This document shows positions 34,801-42,519 of a stretch of DNA of 64,000 nucleotides, piece by piece. The number at the start of each line of letters is the position of its first letter. The first letter of the stretch is position 1. The DNA is from Chitinophaga japonensis (GTDB lineage: Bacteria; Bacteroidota; Bacteroidia; Chitinophagales; Chitinophagaceae), in NCBI RefSeq assembly GCF_007830125.1, contig NZ_VLLG01000008.1, positions 1 to 64,000 of the forward strand. Direction: 5' to 3'. A program made the position numbers and the translations under genes. The notes below the pieces were generated by a model that saw nothing but the letters and a program-made list of their open reading frames with translations, was not told the origin of the DNA and did no database searches.

Positions 34801-35216
34801 TGCATAGGCAAACGTATGCAGTTGAAGCCCAGCGAAGCCAGGTAGTCAATGTCCGCTTTGGTAATGAAGTTGTCGCGCCAGCTTTGGTAAAACGCTTCTA
34901 CGGCGGCATCGGACTGTCCCTGGTCGTACAATCTTTTTTTGATGGACCACTGGGTGCCGCCGCCGGAAAAGGAGGGCTTAATCATGTAGCCTTCCTGCAG
35001 CAGCCAGCCGCCCAGCCCTACGGCCTTCAGGATCACTTCCTGGTTACTGGCGTTCACAATGCGCTGGCCGTCTGCCCGCAACCGCGACAGTTGCGCCCGG
35101 GCAGGGAGGAGGCCCATGCAGAGCATCAGCAGCAGCAGGGAAATTCTGTAAAAAGGGGATAGATAACATGCGTGGCGTGGCCGCCCGCGAAAGCGGATAG
35201 TAGAACGGTCTTTCAT
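31875..35216 (-). CDS. Bifunctional GH5 glycanase-GH18 chitinase with fascin-like lobes and T9SS sorting domain
   Basis: This 1113-residue exported enzyme has, in order: a signal peptide (to ~42), a GH5 domain (~45-430) with acid Glu265 in DLVNEPNNV and nucleophile Glu364 in WVGETGENN, a fascin-like beta-trefoil of three lobes (~455-575), a GH18 domain (~595-870) with the DGVDIDWEY motif and catalytic Glu704, a second three-lobed trefoil (~885-1005), and a C-terminal T9SS sorting domain (NILVYPNPLVQGGTF ... KKIVIQ). GH18 cuts chitin. The GH5 part could act on beta-glucan, mannan or chitosan. The trefoil lobes probably bind carbohydrate. Lobes are nearly identical, pointing to recent duplication or gene conversion. 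It stands alone between terminators. Confidence 0.93.
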   Translation of the reverse strand: MKDRSTIRFRGRPRHACYLSPFYRISLLLLMLCMGLLPARAQLSRLRADGQRIVNASNQEVILKAVGLGGWLLQEGYMIKPSFSGGGTQWSIKKRLYDQGQSDAAVEAFYQSWRDNFITKADIDYLASLGFNCIRLPMHYELFLTSAQRAVRNSVARNSGNYNNYVNSLTSWYNSNQLFNDANLEGFRTIDSLLRWTGANNMYVVLDLHAAPGAQGTDANISDALAGNDLWNRSIYQDITVRLWQRLASRYMNHSGIAFYDLVNEPNNVPDNRWIHDLYERLINTIRGLGDTHLLMIEGNGWGNNYDYMEPFTFSNRSNLVYNAHRYWITNSTTQTDPNPNQINLIANMVNFRSTHNVPVWVGETGENNNAWLSENIQALNSKGIGWCHWTYKRFDSQENAALMRINPPYLMDGAANMAAVLNNIRFANCVANNGTIAAVAPGSTPPPANAPIGKTIWLQGFNNQYVSSENGEQPMNCNRASVQGWEQFVVVDAGGGKIALRGNNGLYVSSENGEQPMNCNRPSIQDWEKFDWIVNADGKISLKGNNGMYVCSENGEQPMNCNRPSISGWEAFAWGEVSAAATSEVAPAIAAEDFKVIGYMPSWSGSVNAVQYSKLTHINYAFLLPTATGGLQSIDNPSKLQSLVSTAHANGVKVLISVGGWNDGNDSGFESLAANSTYRNNFVNNMINFVNQYGLDGVDIDWEYPDAGASANNYVALMRQLSSAMHSRGKLLTAAVIGANGGSILSSVFPLVDYLMLMAYDQNNFQHSTYNYAVQSLNYWRGRGLPAEKAILGAPFYGRPTWESYAQLVNRGANPYADVFDNVGYNGITTIKRKTNLAFDQGGGIMIWELSQDATGANSLLSAIHEVVLERGGGNPPPPGDAPIGQTIWLQGNNGQYVSSKNGEGPMWCNATLVQGWNQFLVVDAGSGKIALRNLDKYVSSENGEQPMNCNRPSIQDWEKFDWIVNADGSISLRGNNGLYVSSENGAAAMTCNRTAIQGWEQFNYGVAGAAARTTLAAAAVPGKKADCTASGNILVYPNPLVQGGTFTLRLDKYDASAPVLVVIVDINKRVVACHKANAGVLTIPTGNIASGFYIVTVTNGRHTYTKKIVIQ
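32217..33805. repeat. Intragenic fascin-lobe repeats in the GH5-GH18 gene
   Basis: Segments near 32310-32395 and 33600-33685 are almost identical over about 80 bases, encoding SIQDWEKFDWIVNADG and ENGEQPMNCNRP lobes. Shorter copies lie near 32210, 32460, 33530 and 33770. They are six related lobes in two blocks separated by the GH18 coding region. The repeats differ at few positions, even at third bases. Confidence 0.8.
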
Positions 35217-35263
35217 AGAGGGTGCTTGGTTTTAGTTAAAATTTGAATAATGGTTATTTCGTA

Positions 35264-35284
35264 CCCGGCACGCATAGTGCCGGG
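35264..35284. terminator. Hairpin between mnmA and the GH5-GH18 gene
   Basis: CCCGGCAC and GTGCCGGG form a perfect 8-bp stem with loop GCATA. No T-run follows on either strand, so termination is uncertain; it is about 80 bases past the mnmA stop. Confidence 0.45.
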
Positions 35285-35362
35285 CATAGGGGGTCGCACA
35301 AGATGAAGAGAAGTACTATCCGTTCAGGGGAAATTCATCAAATATCATATCCATGTATGATG

Positions 35363-36457
35363 TTACAGGCGCTGGATGATGCCGCCGCCTATCACGTCGT
35401 CGCCTTCGTAGAATACGGCAGACTGCCCGGGCGCAATGCCTTTTACCTGTTCGTAGAAGCGCACGTGCACCTGCCCGTTATCGCCATGATACAGGTTGCT
35501 CAGCGCGCCTTTATCCTTGTAGCGGATCTTGGTAACCACTTCCAGCCCTTCGGGAATGTGGTCGTATTTAACCAGGTTGATGCCGGCCACCCGCATTTCG
35601 CTGCGCTGCAGGTCGTCTTCTTCGCCCAGCACCACGGTATTGGTTTCGGGGATAATGCTGGTCACGTACACGGGCCTGCCCAGGGCAATGTCCAGCCCCT
35701 TGCGCTGGCCGATGGTATAGAAGGGGTAGCCTTTGTGCTGGCCTACAATGGTGCCGTCCTTCAGCACAAAATTGCCCCCGCTCACCTTTTCCTCCAGGCC
35801 GGATACCCGGCGCTTCAGGAAGCCGCGGTAGTCATTGTCCGGCACAAAGCAGATCTCGTAGCTTTCCGCTTTTTTGGCCAGTTCGGGATAGCCGAAGTCG
35901 TGGGCCATTTGCCGGATCTCGGTCTTGCGGTACTGCCCCAGCGGCAGCAGGGTACGGGCCAGCACGTCCTGCTGCAGGCCCCAGAGCACATAGCTCTGGT
36001 CTTTCAGCTCGTCCACGCCTTTGCTGATCACATAGCGGCCGTTCAGCTCGCGTATCTGCCCGTAGTGGCCGGTGGCGATAAAAGCGCAGTCCATGGCGTC
36101 GGCCCTTTTGAGGAGCGCCCGCCATTTGATATGGGTGTTGCACAGCACGCAGGGGTTGGGGGTGCGGCCGGCCAGGTATTCGTCTACAAAGTTATTGATC
36201 ACAAAATCCCCGAATTCGTCCCGGATGTCCAGTACGAAATGCGGAAACCCGTGCTGCACGGCGGCTGCCCGGGCATCGTTGAAAGAGTCCAGGTTACAGC
36301 AGCCCGTTTCCTTTTTGCTGGAACCGGCGGATGCGTAATCCCAGGTCTTCATGGTGATGCCCACCACTTCATATCCTTGCTCATGCAGCATCAGCGCCGT
36401 TACAGTACTGTCTATACCGCCGCTCATTGCTACCAGCACTTTGCCATGTCTGCTCAT
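35363..36457 (-). CDS. mnmA: tRNA-specific 2-thiouridylase
   Basis: The 364-residue enzyme thiolates U34 of Lys, Glu and Gln tRNAs. The PP-loop is LVAMSGGIDSTVTALML at the N-terminus. Catalytic cysteines are expected in the TPNPCVLCNTHIKW segment and in SYEICFVPDNDYRGFL. The tRNA-binding C-terminal barrel follows (YTIGQRKGLDIALGRPVYV). Length is typical. It is transcribed from a consensus promoter ~20 bases upstream and appears monocistronic. Confidence 0.96.
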   Translation of the reverse strand: MSRHGKVLVAMSGGIDSTVTALMLHEQGYEVVGITMKTWDYASAGSSKKETGCCNLDSFNDARAAAVQHGFPHFVLDIRDEFGDFVINNFVDEYLAGRTPNPCVLCNTHIKWRALLKRADAMDCAFIATGHYGQIRELNGRYVISKGVDELKDQSYVLWGLQQDVLARTLLPLGQYRKTEIRQMAHDFGYPELAKKAESYEICFVPDNDYRGFLKRRVSGLEEKVSGGNFVLKDGTIVGQHKGYPFYTIGQRKGLDIALGRPVYVTSIIPETNTVVLGEEDDLQRSEMRVAGINLVKYDHIPEGLEVVTKIRYKDKGALSNLYHGDNGQVHVRFYEQVKGIAPGQSAVFYEGDDVIGGGIIQRL

Positions 36458-36476
36458 ATCTTAACCATTGAAGCTG

Positions 36477-36484
36477 CAAAGTTA
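36477..36484 (-). promoter_or_regulatory. mnmA promoter -7 box
   Basis: On the minus strand this is TAACTTTG, a TAnnTTTG match, 20 bases upstream of the mnmA ATG. Confidence 0.5.
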
Positions 36485-36505
36485 GGGTAAAATGCAGAAA
36501 GGGGT

Positions 36506-37654
36506 CTATTTCAGGAAATTTTTGACGATCCTGTGTTTTCCGATGGTAAAAACAGTGTCAAACAGGAAGGGCATCCGGGCCAGGGTCTTCAGCACCCGGG
36601 CTTTTCGCTGCAGGTCTGCCCCCGCCGCTTTATAGAGGGCCTGCTCATAGGTTTTCAGGTATGCCGCGCTGAAATTGCCGGCTGCGAAGCAGCGGATCGC
36701 CTGTTCCGCCGCCAGTTTGCCGCTCAATACCGCGTTGCCGATACCGTCCCCGCTTACCGGGTCTATCAGGCAGGCTGCATCGCCGGCCAGCAGGAAATGG
36801 TCGCCGCTCATGGTCACCCACCTGGAGCCCAGGGGCAGGCCGCAGCCCTGCAGCGGCCCTGCCGGCTGTGCATCCCGGAATTTGCTGCGCAGGATGGCGG
36901 AGCGTTCAATAAAATCGTAAAAAGCCTGCTTTACGTTGATCTGCTTTTTTACCACATCATCGGACAGCACGCCCATGCCGGCATTTACCAGCCCGCCGTG
37001 GATGGGGAACACCCAGAAATATCCCGGCAGGTATTTCCGGTCAAAATATACTTCCGTACAGGTATCCTCCATGCCGCCCACCTGGCGGTAGTAGCGCCGT
37101 ACAGCGGCTACATGGTGCCTCCGGTCCATTTGTTGCCAGGTCAGTTGTTTGGCCGTTACCCCATTGGTGCCGTCCGCGCCTACCAGCAGGGTGGCATGGA
37201 AAGCCTCTTGCCCGTTCCGGGTGGTAACGGTAAAACCGCTCCCGGAGTGCATGATCTCGCTGATCTCCCTGCCTTCCAGCACCTCCACGGCGCCGCGTTC
37301 TTTCACGAGGGAGAGCAGGAAATTGTCAAAGCTCATGCGGGTGGCGGTATAGGCTTCCAGGGCCCAGGAAAAATCCAGCTTTTTATTGTTGAAGTAACAG
37401 GCCGTTTGCCGGGTAGGCAGTTTTTCCGTGAAAGCGGCCAACGCAGCGGCAAACTGCGGGTCCATCTCGTGCAGGCATTTAATGGCGCGCCCGGGTATGG
37501 CATCGCCGCAAACTTTATCCCGGGGAAAGGTGTGCCTGTCTGCAAGGGCTACGCGCAGCCCGGCATGACCAAGCGCCAGGGCGCAGGAAGAGCCGGCCGG
37601 TCCGGCGCCAATGATAAGCACATCGTAGTGATTGTTATGGTCCTGGAAGGCCAT
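36506..37654 (-). CDS. FAD-dependent oxidoreductase, geranylgeranyl reductase family
   Basis: The 382-residue flavoprotein has an N-terminal Rossmann FAD site (DVLIIGAGPAGSSCALALGH) with the acidic end ALADRHTFPRDKVCGD typical of geranylgeranyl-reductase-like and halogenase-like enzymes. The second FAD motif is LLAGDAACLIDPVSGDGIGN. Family members reduce prenyl double bonds or hydroxylate aromatic substrates. Substrate is unknown here. It is 48 bases upstream of mnmA's promoter region on the same strand and is not close to the pigment genes, so a link to flexirubin is only a possibility. Confidence 0.85.
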   Translation of the reverse strand: MAFQDHNNHYDVLIIGAGPAGSSCALALGHAGLRVALADRHTFPRDKVCGDAIPGRAIKCLHEMDPQFAAALAAFTEKLPTRQTACYFNNKKLDFSWALEAYTATRMSFDNFLLSLVKERGAVEVLEGREISEIMHSGSGFTVTTRNGQEAFHATLLVGADGTNGVTAKQLTWQQMDRRHHVAAVRRYYRQVGGMEDTCTEVYFDRKYLPGYFWVFPIHGGLVNAGMGVLSDDVVKKQINVKQAFYDFIERSAILRSKFRDAQPAGPLQGCGLPLGSRWVTMSGDHFLLAGDAACLIDPVSGDGIGNAVLSGKLAAEQAIRCFAAGNFSAAYLKTYEQALYKAAGADLQRKARVLKTLARMPFLFDTVFTIGKHRIVKNFLK

Positions 37655-37794
37655 GCGCGAAGTGATTGCTACAACTTATACAAATTTCTCCTTTGCTGCA
37701 AATAATTTCTCAGCCGCTCCCTTTTTCCCATTTTTATTATAAATTCTTAAAAGGTAACCTTATATTTATTGGGTAAAGAATTTAGATATTATAA

Positions 37795-39315
37795 ATGAGT
37801 TCCATGTTATCTGCATTAAACAAGGATTACGTAGCCCGGCATCCTGCGCTGGGAATTAGCAAAGATTATTTCAGTTTTCCCGAGAAAGTGCTGCAGTTCG
37901 GCACCGGCGTGCTGTTAAGGGGGCTGGTGGACTACCTGGTAGACAAGGCCAACAAGCAGGGGATATTCAGGGGCAGGGTAGTGGTGGTAAAGTCCACGGA
38001 CGGCCCCGTAACGGAATTTTCTGCACAGGATGGCCTGTACACCACGCATATCAAAGGCGTGTCGCAGGGAGAGCTGGTGAATCAAATGCTGGTGAACGCT
38101 TCTATTAGCCGTGTTTTGCAATCGAATGCAGACTGGGGGAAGGTGTTGGAAGCCGTGCATCAGCCTGAACTGCAGGTAATTGTGTCCAACACTACGGAAG
38201 TCGGGATACAATATATGGAGGAAAATATCAGCACCGGCGTGCCGGCTTCTTTCCCCGGCAAGCTGCTGGCCGTGCTGTGGGAAAGGTACCGTTATTTTAA
38301 AGGCAGCGCCCATACCGGCTTTGTGATCGTGCCTACGGAACTGGTGGTGGACAACGGGCGGCAACTGCAGGAAATAGTGCTGCGGTTAGCGGCGTTTAAC
38401 CGGTTGCCGGAGGAATTCATCACCTGGATACGAACGGACAATCATTTCTGTAATTCGCTGGTAGACCGGATTGTGCCGGGTAAGCCCCGCAACCTGGAGG
38501 AGCTGCAGCAGCAGGCCGGGTATACGGACGACCTGTGGATAGATGTAGAGCCTTTCCTGCTGTGGGCCGTAGAAGGTGGGGAAAATATTCAACAGGTGCT
38601 GTCTTTCCAGCAGGCCGATCCGCGCATGCTGATAGCGCCCAGCATCACGCCCTACCGGGAGCAGAAGCTACGCATCCTGAACGGCAGCCATACCGTATCC
38701 GTACCGCTGGCTTTCCTGGGCGGGCTCAATACCGTGTACGAATGCATGGAGCATGCTTATATGCGCTCCTTTTTCCGCACCGTGATCGTGGAAGAAATAT
38801 TACCTACCATAACGGATATTTGCCCGCAGGCCAATACTTTTGCACAGGATGTGCTGGATCGCTTCGCCAATCCTTATATTGCGCATAAGCTCATCAGCAT
38901 CACTTTCCAGGAAAGCTCCAAAATGAACGCCCGTAATGTGCGCACCCTGCTGCGTTATTACGAGCGGCAGCAGGCCCTGCCCCCGGCCATGTGCCTGGGC
39001 TTTGCCGCCATGCTGCTGTTCCTGCGCCCGGTAAAGGAGGAGAACGGCAAATATTACGGCGCCCGCGGCGGAGAGCAATACCTGATCACAGACGATAACG
39101 CCGCCCTGTTTGCCAGTTACTGGCAGGAGGTGGATACCTCCCGCAGCGCCACTGTAGCCCGTTTTGTAGAGCAGGTATGTGCGGACAGCCGCCTCTGGGA
39201 AAGCGATCTTACCCGGCTGCCCGGCTTTACGGAGCTGTTAACCGGCCACCTGCTGGGCATGTTGCAGGAAGGCGCTATTGCTTATGCGGAAGGGCATCAT
39301 TTTTCACGTATATGA
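37795..39315 (+). CDS. uxaB: Tagaturonate reductase (altronate oxidoreductase)
   Basis: The 506-residue NAD-dependent enzyme of the mannitol/altronate dehydrogenase family reduces tagaturonate to altronate. The N-terminal dinucleotide fold includes FPEKVLQFGTGVLLRGLVDY. The conserved core shows IVSNTTEVGI, TWIRTDNHFCNSLVDRIVPG and LRILNGSHTVSVPLAFL. It heads the uronate cluster; uxaC follows after 6 bases. No LacI-type operator like that at 45704 was found upstream, so its regulation may differ or rely on a distant site. Confidence 0.93.
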   Translation: MSSMLSALNKDYVARHPALGISKDYFSFPEKVLQFGTGVLLRGLVDYLVDKANKQGIFRGRVVVVKSTDGPVTEFSAQDGLYTTHIKGVSQGELVNQMLVNASISRVLQSNADWGKVLEAVHQPELQVIVSNTTEVGIQYMEENISTGVPASFPGKLLAVLWERYRYFKGSAHTGFVIVPTELVVDNGRQLQEIVLRLAAFNRLPEEFITWIRTDNHFCNSLVDRIVPGKPRNLEELQQQAGYTDDLWIDVEPFLLWAVEGGENIQQVLSFQQADPRMLIAPSITPYREQKLRILNGSHTVSVPLAFLGGLNTVYECMEHAYMRSFFRTVIVEEILPTITDICPQANTFAQDVLDRFANPYIAHKLISITFQESSKMNARNVRTLLRYYERQQALPPAMCLGFAAMLLFLRPVKEENGKYYGARGGEQYLITDDNAALFASYWQEVDTSRSATVARFVEQVCADSRLWESDLTRLPGFTELLTGHLLGMLQEGAIAYAEGHHFSRI

Positions 39316-39321
39316 TCAACT

Positions 39322-40716
39322 ATGAAGCAATTCTTATCAGACGACTTTTTGTTACAAACGGAAACGGCTAAACGCTTATATCATGAGTATGCCAGCGGCA
39401 TGCCCATCATCGATTATCATAACCACCTGCCGCCGGAAGACATTGCGGGCAACCGGCAGTTTGAGCACATGAGCGCCATGTGGCTGCAGGGCGACCATTA
39501 CAAGTGGCGCGCCATGCGGGCCAATGGCGTGGCGGAGGAATATATTACCGGCAACGCAGATCATGTGACCAGGTTCAGGCATTGGGCGGCCACCGTACCT
39601 TATACCATGCGCAACCCGTTGTATCACTGGACGCATATGGAGCTGCTGAACCCATTTGGCGTAAAGCAGCAGTTGAACCCGGATACGGCAGATGCCATCT
39701 ACGAGCATTGCAATGCTCAATTGCCGCAGTGGACCGCTCCAGCCTTGCTGGAGCATTTTAAAGTGGAAGCGCTCTGCACCACGGACGACCCGGCCGACAG
39801 CCTGGAGCATCATAAAGCGCTGCAGCAACAAAATTTTCCCATCAAGGTGCTGCCCACGTTCCGGCCCGACAGGTCCGTGGCGGTGGAAGATGCGGCCGCT
39901 TTTAACAGCTATATGGACAAGCTGGGCGCTGCTGCCAATGCAGACATCTACAGTTACCAGGCCCTGCTGGACGCCCTGCGCAGCCGGCATGATTATTTTC
40001 ATGCGGCAGGCGGGCGCCTGTCTGACCACGGGATCAGCACCTTCTATGCTGTGAATTTTAAGCAGGGGAAGCTGGACGATATTTTTGCCAAATTACGTGC
40101 AGGCAAGAACGTGAGCCCGGAGGAAGCGCAGCAGTTCAGATCCGCCACCCTGCATACCATCTGCGAGTGGAACCATGAAAAAGGCTGGACCCAGCAATTC
40201 CACGTGGGCGCTATCCGTAACAATAACAGCCGCCTGGTGGGGCTGCTGGGAGCAGATGCCGGCGTGGATTCCATCGGCGACTGGCAGGTAGCGGAAGGCA
40301 TGTCTGCTTTCCTGGATGGGCTGGACAAGCAGGATAAGCTGGCCAGGACCATAGTGTATAACCTGAACCCGGCTTATAACGAAGTATTTGCCACCATGGT
40401 GGGCAATTTCCAGGATGGCAGCATCCCCGGCAAAATGCAGTTTGGCTCCGGCTGGTGGTTCCTGGATCAGAAGGATGGCATGGAAAAACAGATGAACGCA
40501 CTCAGCAATATGGGGCTGCTGAGCCGGTTTGTCGGCATGCTCACGGATTCCAGGAGCTTTCTTTCCTACTCCCGGCATGAATATTTCCGTCGTATTTTGT
40601 GTAACCTGATCGGTAATGATGTGGAAAACGGGGAATTACCCGCTGATATTAAATGGCTGGGTAAAATGGTGCAGGATATTTGCTACTATAATGCCAAGGC
40701 ATATTTTAAGTTTTAA
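39322..40716 (+). CDS. uxaC: Glucuronate (uronate) isomerase
   Basis: The 464-residue amidohydrolase-fold enzyme interconverts glucuronate/fructuronate and galacturonate/tagaturonate. Motifs include IIDYHNHLPPEDIAGNRQFE (metal site), CTTDDPADSLEHHKAL and HVGAIRNNNSRLVGLLG. The C-terminus (YSRHEYFRRILCNLIGNDVE) is typical. Length matches the family. It lies 6 bases after uxaB, and a heptad-repeat spacer separates it from kdgK. Confidence 0.96.
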   Translation: MKQFLSDDFLLQTETAKRLYHEYASGMPIIDYHNHLPPEDIAGNRQFEHMSAMWLQGDHYKWRAMRANGVAEEYITGNADHVTRFRHWAATVPYTMRNPLYHWTHMELLNPFGVKQQLNPDTADAIYEHCNAQLPQWTAPALLEHFKVEALCTTDDPADSLEHHKALQQQNFPIKVLPTFRPDRSVAVEDAAAFNSYMDKLGAAANADIYSYQALLDALRSRHDYFHAAGGRLSDHGISTFYAVNFKQGKLDDIFAKLRAGKNVSPEEAQQFRSATLHTICEWNHEKGWTQQFHVGAIRNNNSRLVGLLGADAGVDSIGDWQVAEGMSAFLDGLDKQDKLARTIVYNLNPAYNEVFATMVGNFQDGSIPGKMQFGSGWWFLDQKDGMEKQMNALSNMGLLSRFVGMLTDSRSFLSYSRHEYFRRILCNLIGNDVENGELPADIKWLGKMVQDICYYNAKAYFKF

Positions 40717-40726
40717 AAAGCCGGAC

Positions 40727-40797
40727 GCTTAACGCCAACTGTTCAACACATAAGAGCAGCACGCGTTTGGCATTAAGCATTCAGCGTTAAGCATATT
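40727..40797. repeat. Heptad-word inverted element, GCRTTNN class
   Basis: The right arm (40763-40797) is five consecutive 7-bp words: GCGTTTG, GCATTAA, GCATTCA, GCGTTAA, GCATATT. The left arm begins 10 bases after the uxaC stop and contains GCTTAACGC (40727-40735), the exact reverse complement of 40784-40792. The element ends 5 bases before the kdgK ATG, occupying the whole spacer. It shares its vocabulary with the element at 46614. Confidence 0.75.
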
Positions 40798-40802
40798 TTA
40801 GG

Positions 40803-41798
40803 ATGAAGGCAGTAAAAGTTATATCGTACGGAGAAATATTGTTCCGGTTCTCACCGGAATGGGACCAGCAGCAGGCGGCCATGTACATAGGCGGCGCAGA
40901 GGCCAATGTAGCAGCCTCGCTGGCAGGCTGGGGCACGCCGGTAGCTTACATCAGCCGGGTGCCGGACAATGGGCTGTCCAGGCAGGCCCTGCAGCAACTG
41001 GAAAAGGCAGGTATTGTTACGGACCGTATGCTGTTGGGAGGCGACCGCATTGGCACCTACTACCTGGCGCAGGGCAGCGACCTCAAGCATGCGGAAGTGG
41101 TGTATGACCGCAGCTATTCCGCTTTCTGCGAGCTGAAGCCAGGCGCTACGGACTGGGATGCGCTGCTGGAAAACGCCACCTGGTTCCACTGGAGCGCTAT
41201 TACGCCCGCATTGAGCGAGCAGGCGGCCAGGGTATGCCAGGAGGCCCTGGAAGCCGCATCCCGCAAGGGGCTTACCATTTCCACGGACCTGAATTACCGC
41301 AGCAAGCTCTGGCAGTACGCCAAGCCTTTTGCCGTTATGCCCGAGCTGGTGTCTTACTGCGATGTGGTGATGGGCAACATCTGGGCCGCGCACGATATGC
41401 TGGATACCAACCTGGACACCGTAGCATTGGAACAGAATAAGAAAGAGGTATACCTGGAGCAGGCCGAAAAGGTAGCCCGCGAAATAACGGAAAAGTATAC
41501 ACGCTGTAAGCACGTGGCGTTCACCTTTCGTTTTTCCGGCGCGCCCACGCATAACCTGTACTATGCCACCTATTACCATAACGGCCGGCAAACCGTGTCC
41601 CGGCAATATGAGACGGATGCCGTGGTGGACCGCGTGGGCAGTGGCGACAGCTTCATGGCCGGCCTGGTACACGGGCTGCTGGAAGGGTTTGATGCGCAGC
41701 AGGTGATCTCCTTCGCTGCCGCTGCCGCCTATTCCAAACTGTTTGTAAAAGGAGATTTTAATAAAACATCAAAAGCTGATATCTTAAAGCTCATTTAA
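40803..41798 (+). CDS. kdgK: 2-keto-3-deoxygluconate kinase
   Basis: The 331-residue PfkB/ribokinase-type sugar kinase phosphorylates KDG. It has the N-terminal GGAEANVAASLAGWG segment and the C-terminal anion-hole motif DRVGSGDSFMAGLVHGLL with the catalytic Asp. Its place between uxaC and eda in a uronate operon fixes the substrate as KDG with good confidence. Cytoplasmic. Eda follows after 26 bases. Confidence 0.9.
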   Translation: MKAVKVISYGEILFRFSPEWDQQQAAMYIGGAEANVAASLAGWGTPVAYISRVPDNGLSRQALQQLEKAGIVTDRMLLGGDRIGTYYLAQGSDLKHAEVVYDRSYSAFCELKPGATDWDALLENATWFHWSAITPALSEQAARVCQEALEAASRKGLTISTDLNYRSKLWQYAKPFAVMPELVSYCDVVMGNIWAAHDMLDTNLDTVALEQNKKEVYLEQAEKVAREITEKYTRCKHVAFTFRFSGAPTHNLYYATYYHNGRQTVSRQYETDAVVDRVGSGDSFMAGLVHGLLEGFDAQQVISFAAAAAYSKLFVKGDFNKTSKADILKLI

Positions 41799-41824
41799 CA
41801 GCTTGTAAACCAGCGTAAAGAACT

Positions 41825-42487
41825 ATGACGCCACAACCAGCAACTATCATAGCTGCTTTTGAACGCAGCCGCATGATACCGGTATTTTACAATGACGATG
41901 AGGCTACCTGCCTGCAGGTGCTGCAAACCTGCTATGATGCCGGTATAAGGGTATTTGAGTTTACCAACCGCGGAGAGCATGCGCGGCGCAATTTTGCCGC
42001 CATGCGCGACAAAAAGCTGGTGGACATGCCGGACCTGTACCTGGGTATCGGCACCATCAAGAATGCGGCAGATGCGGAAGTATATACCGGCATGGGCGCC
42101 GATTTTATTGTAAGCCCCATCATGGAAGAAGGCACCGCCGCGTATTGCCGTTCCGCCAACATCCTCTGGATACCCGGCTGCATGTCGCCTTCGGAAATAG
42201 CCGTGGCGGAAAAGCTGGAGGCCCCGCTGGTAAAGCTGTTCCCGGGTAATGTGCTGGGCCCCGGTTTTGTGAAGGCCGTAAAGCCGCTGTTCCCGCAGAT
42301 CAGGTTTATGCCCACCGGCGGGGTAGAGCCCACGCAGGAAAGCATGCAGTCCTGGTTTGATGCCGGCGTGGTATGCGTAGGTATGGGCTCCAATTTGCTG
42401 TCCAAACAATTGATAGAAAGCCAGGATTGGGCGGCGCTGCAGACAAAAATTAAGCAAACGTTTGCATTACTGGCGAATGTGAAGTAA
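41825..42487 (+). CDS. eda: KDPG/KHG aldolase
   Basis: The 220-residue class I aldolase cleaves 2-keto-3-deoxy-6-phosphogluconate into pyruvate and glyceraldehyde 3-phosphate. It shows MIPVFYNDDEAT, IRVFEFTNRGEHA, FIVSPIMEEGTA, the Schiff-base Lys region LVKLFPGNVLGPGFVKA and MPTGGVEPTQESMQ. It completes uronate breakdown. The last codons (KQTFAL) contain the palindrome GCAAACGTTTGC, identical to the putative operator upstream of kduI, 55 bases before exuT. Confidence 0.95.
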   Translation: MTPQPATIIAAFERSRMIPVFYNDDEATCLQVLQTCYDAGIRVFEFTNRGEHARRNFAAMRDKKLVDMPDLYLGIGTIKNAADAEVYTGMGADFIVSPIMEEGTAAYCRSANILWIPGCMSPSEIAVAEKLEAPLVKLFPGNVLGPGFVKAVKPLFPQIRFMPTGGVEPTQESMQSWFDAGVVCVGMGSNLLSKQLIESQDWAALQTKIKQTFALLANVK

Positions 42488-42491
42488 ATTG
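42454..42491 (+). promoter_or_regulatory. Intragenic LacI-type operator with exuT promoter
   Basis: GCAAACGTTTGC (42454-42465) is a perfect palindrome inside eda. Its TTTG (42461-42464) is followed after exactly 20 bases by TAAATTG (42485-42491), a weak -7 box. The same 20-base spacing is seen at the kduI promoter, where the identical palindrome also contains the -33 TTTG. The shared geometry supports an internal promoter for exuT repressed by the LacI-type regulator. Confidence 0.55.
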
Positions 42492-42519
42492 AGCTAAATA
42501 CTTTTTATAAATACCCGTT

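Noticed and set aside
37678..37700. TTTGC-T-GCAAA palindrome upstream of uxaB considered as a LacI-type operator
   Set aside because: The half-sites are in the opposite order to those at 42454 and 45704 and the centre differs, so it is not the same motif.
40763..40797. Heptad arms considered as CRISPR or transposon ends
   Set aside because: Words are only 7 bp, contiguous without spacers, differ in vocabulary between sites and have no flanking target duplications.
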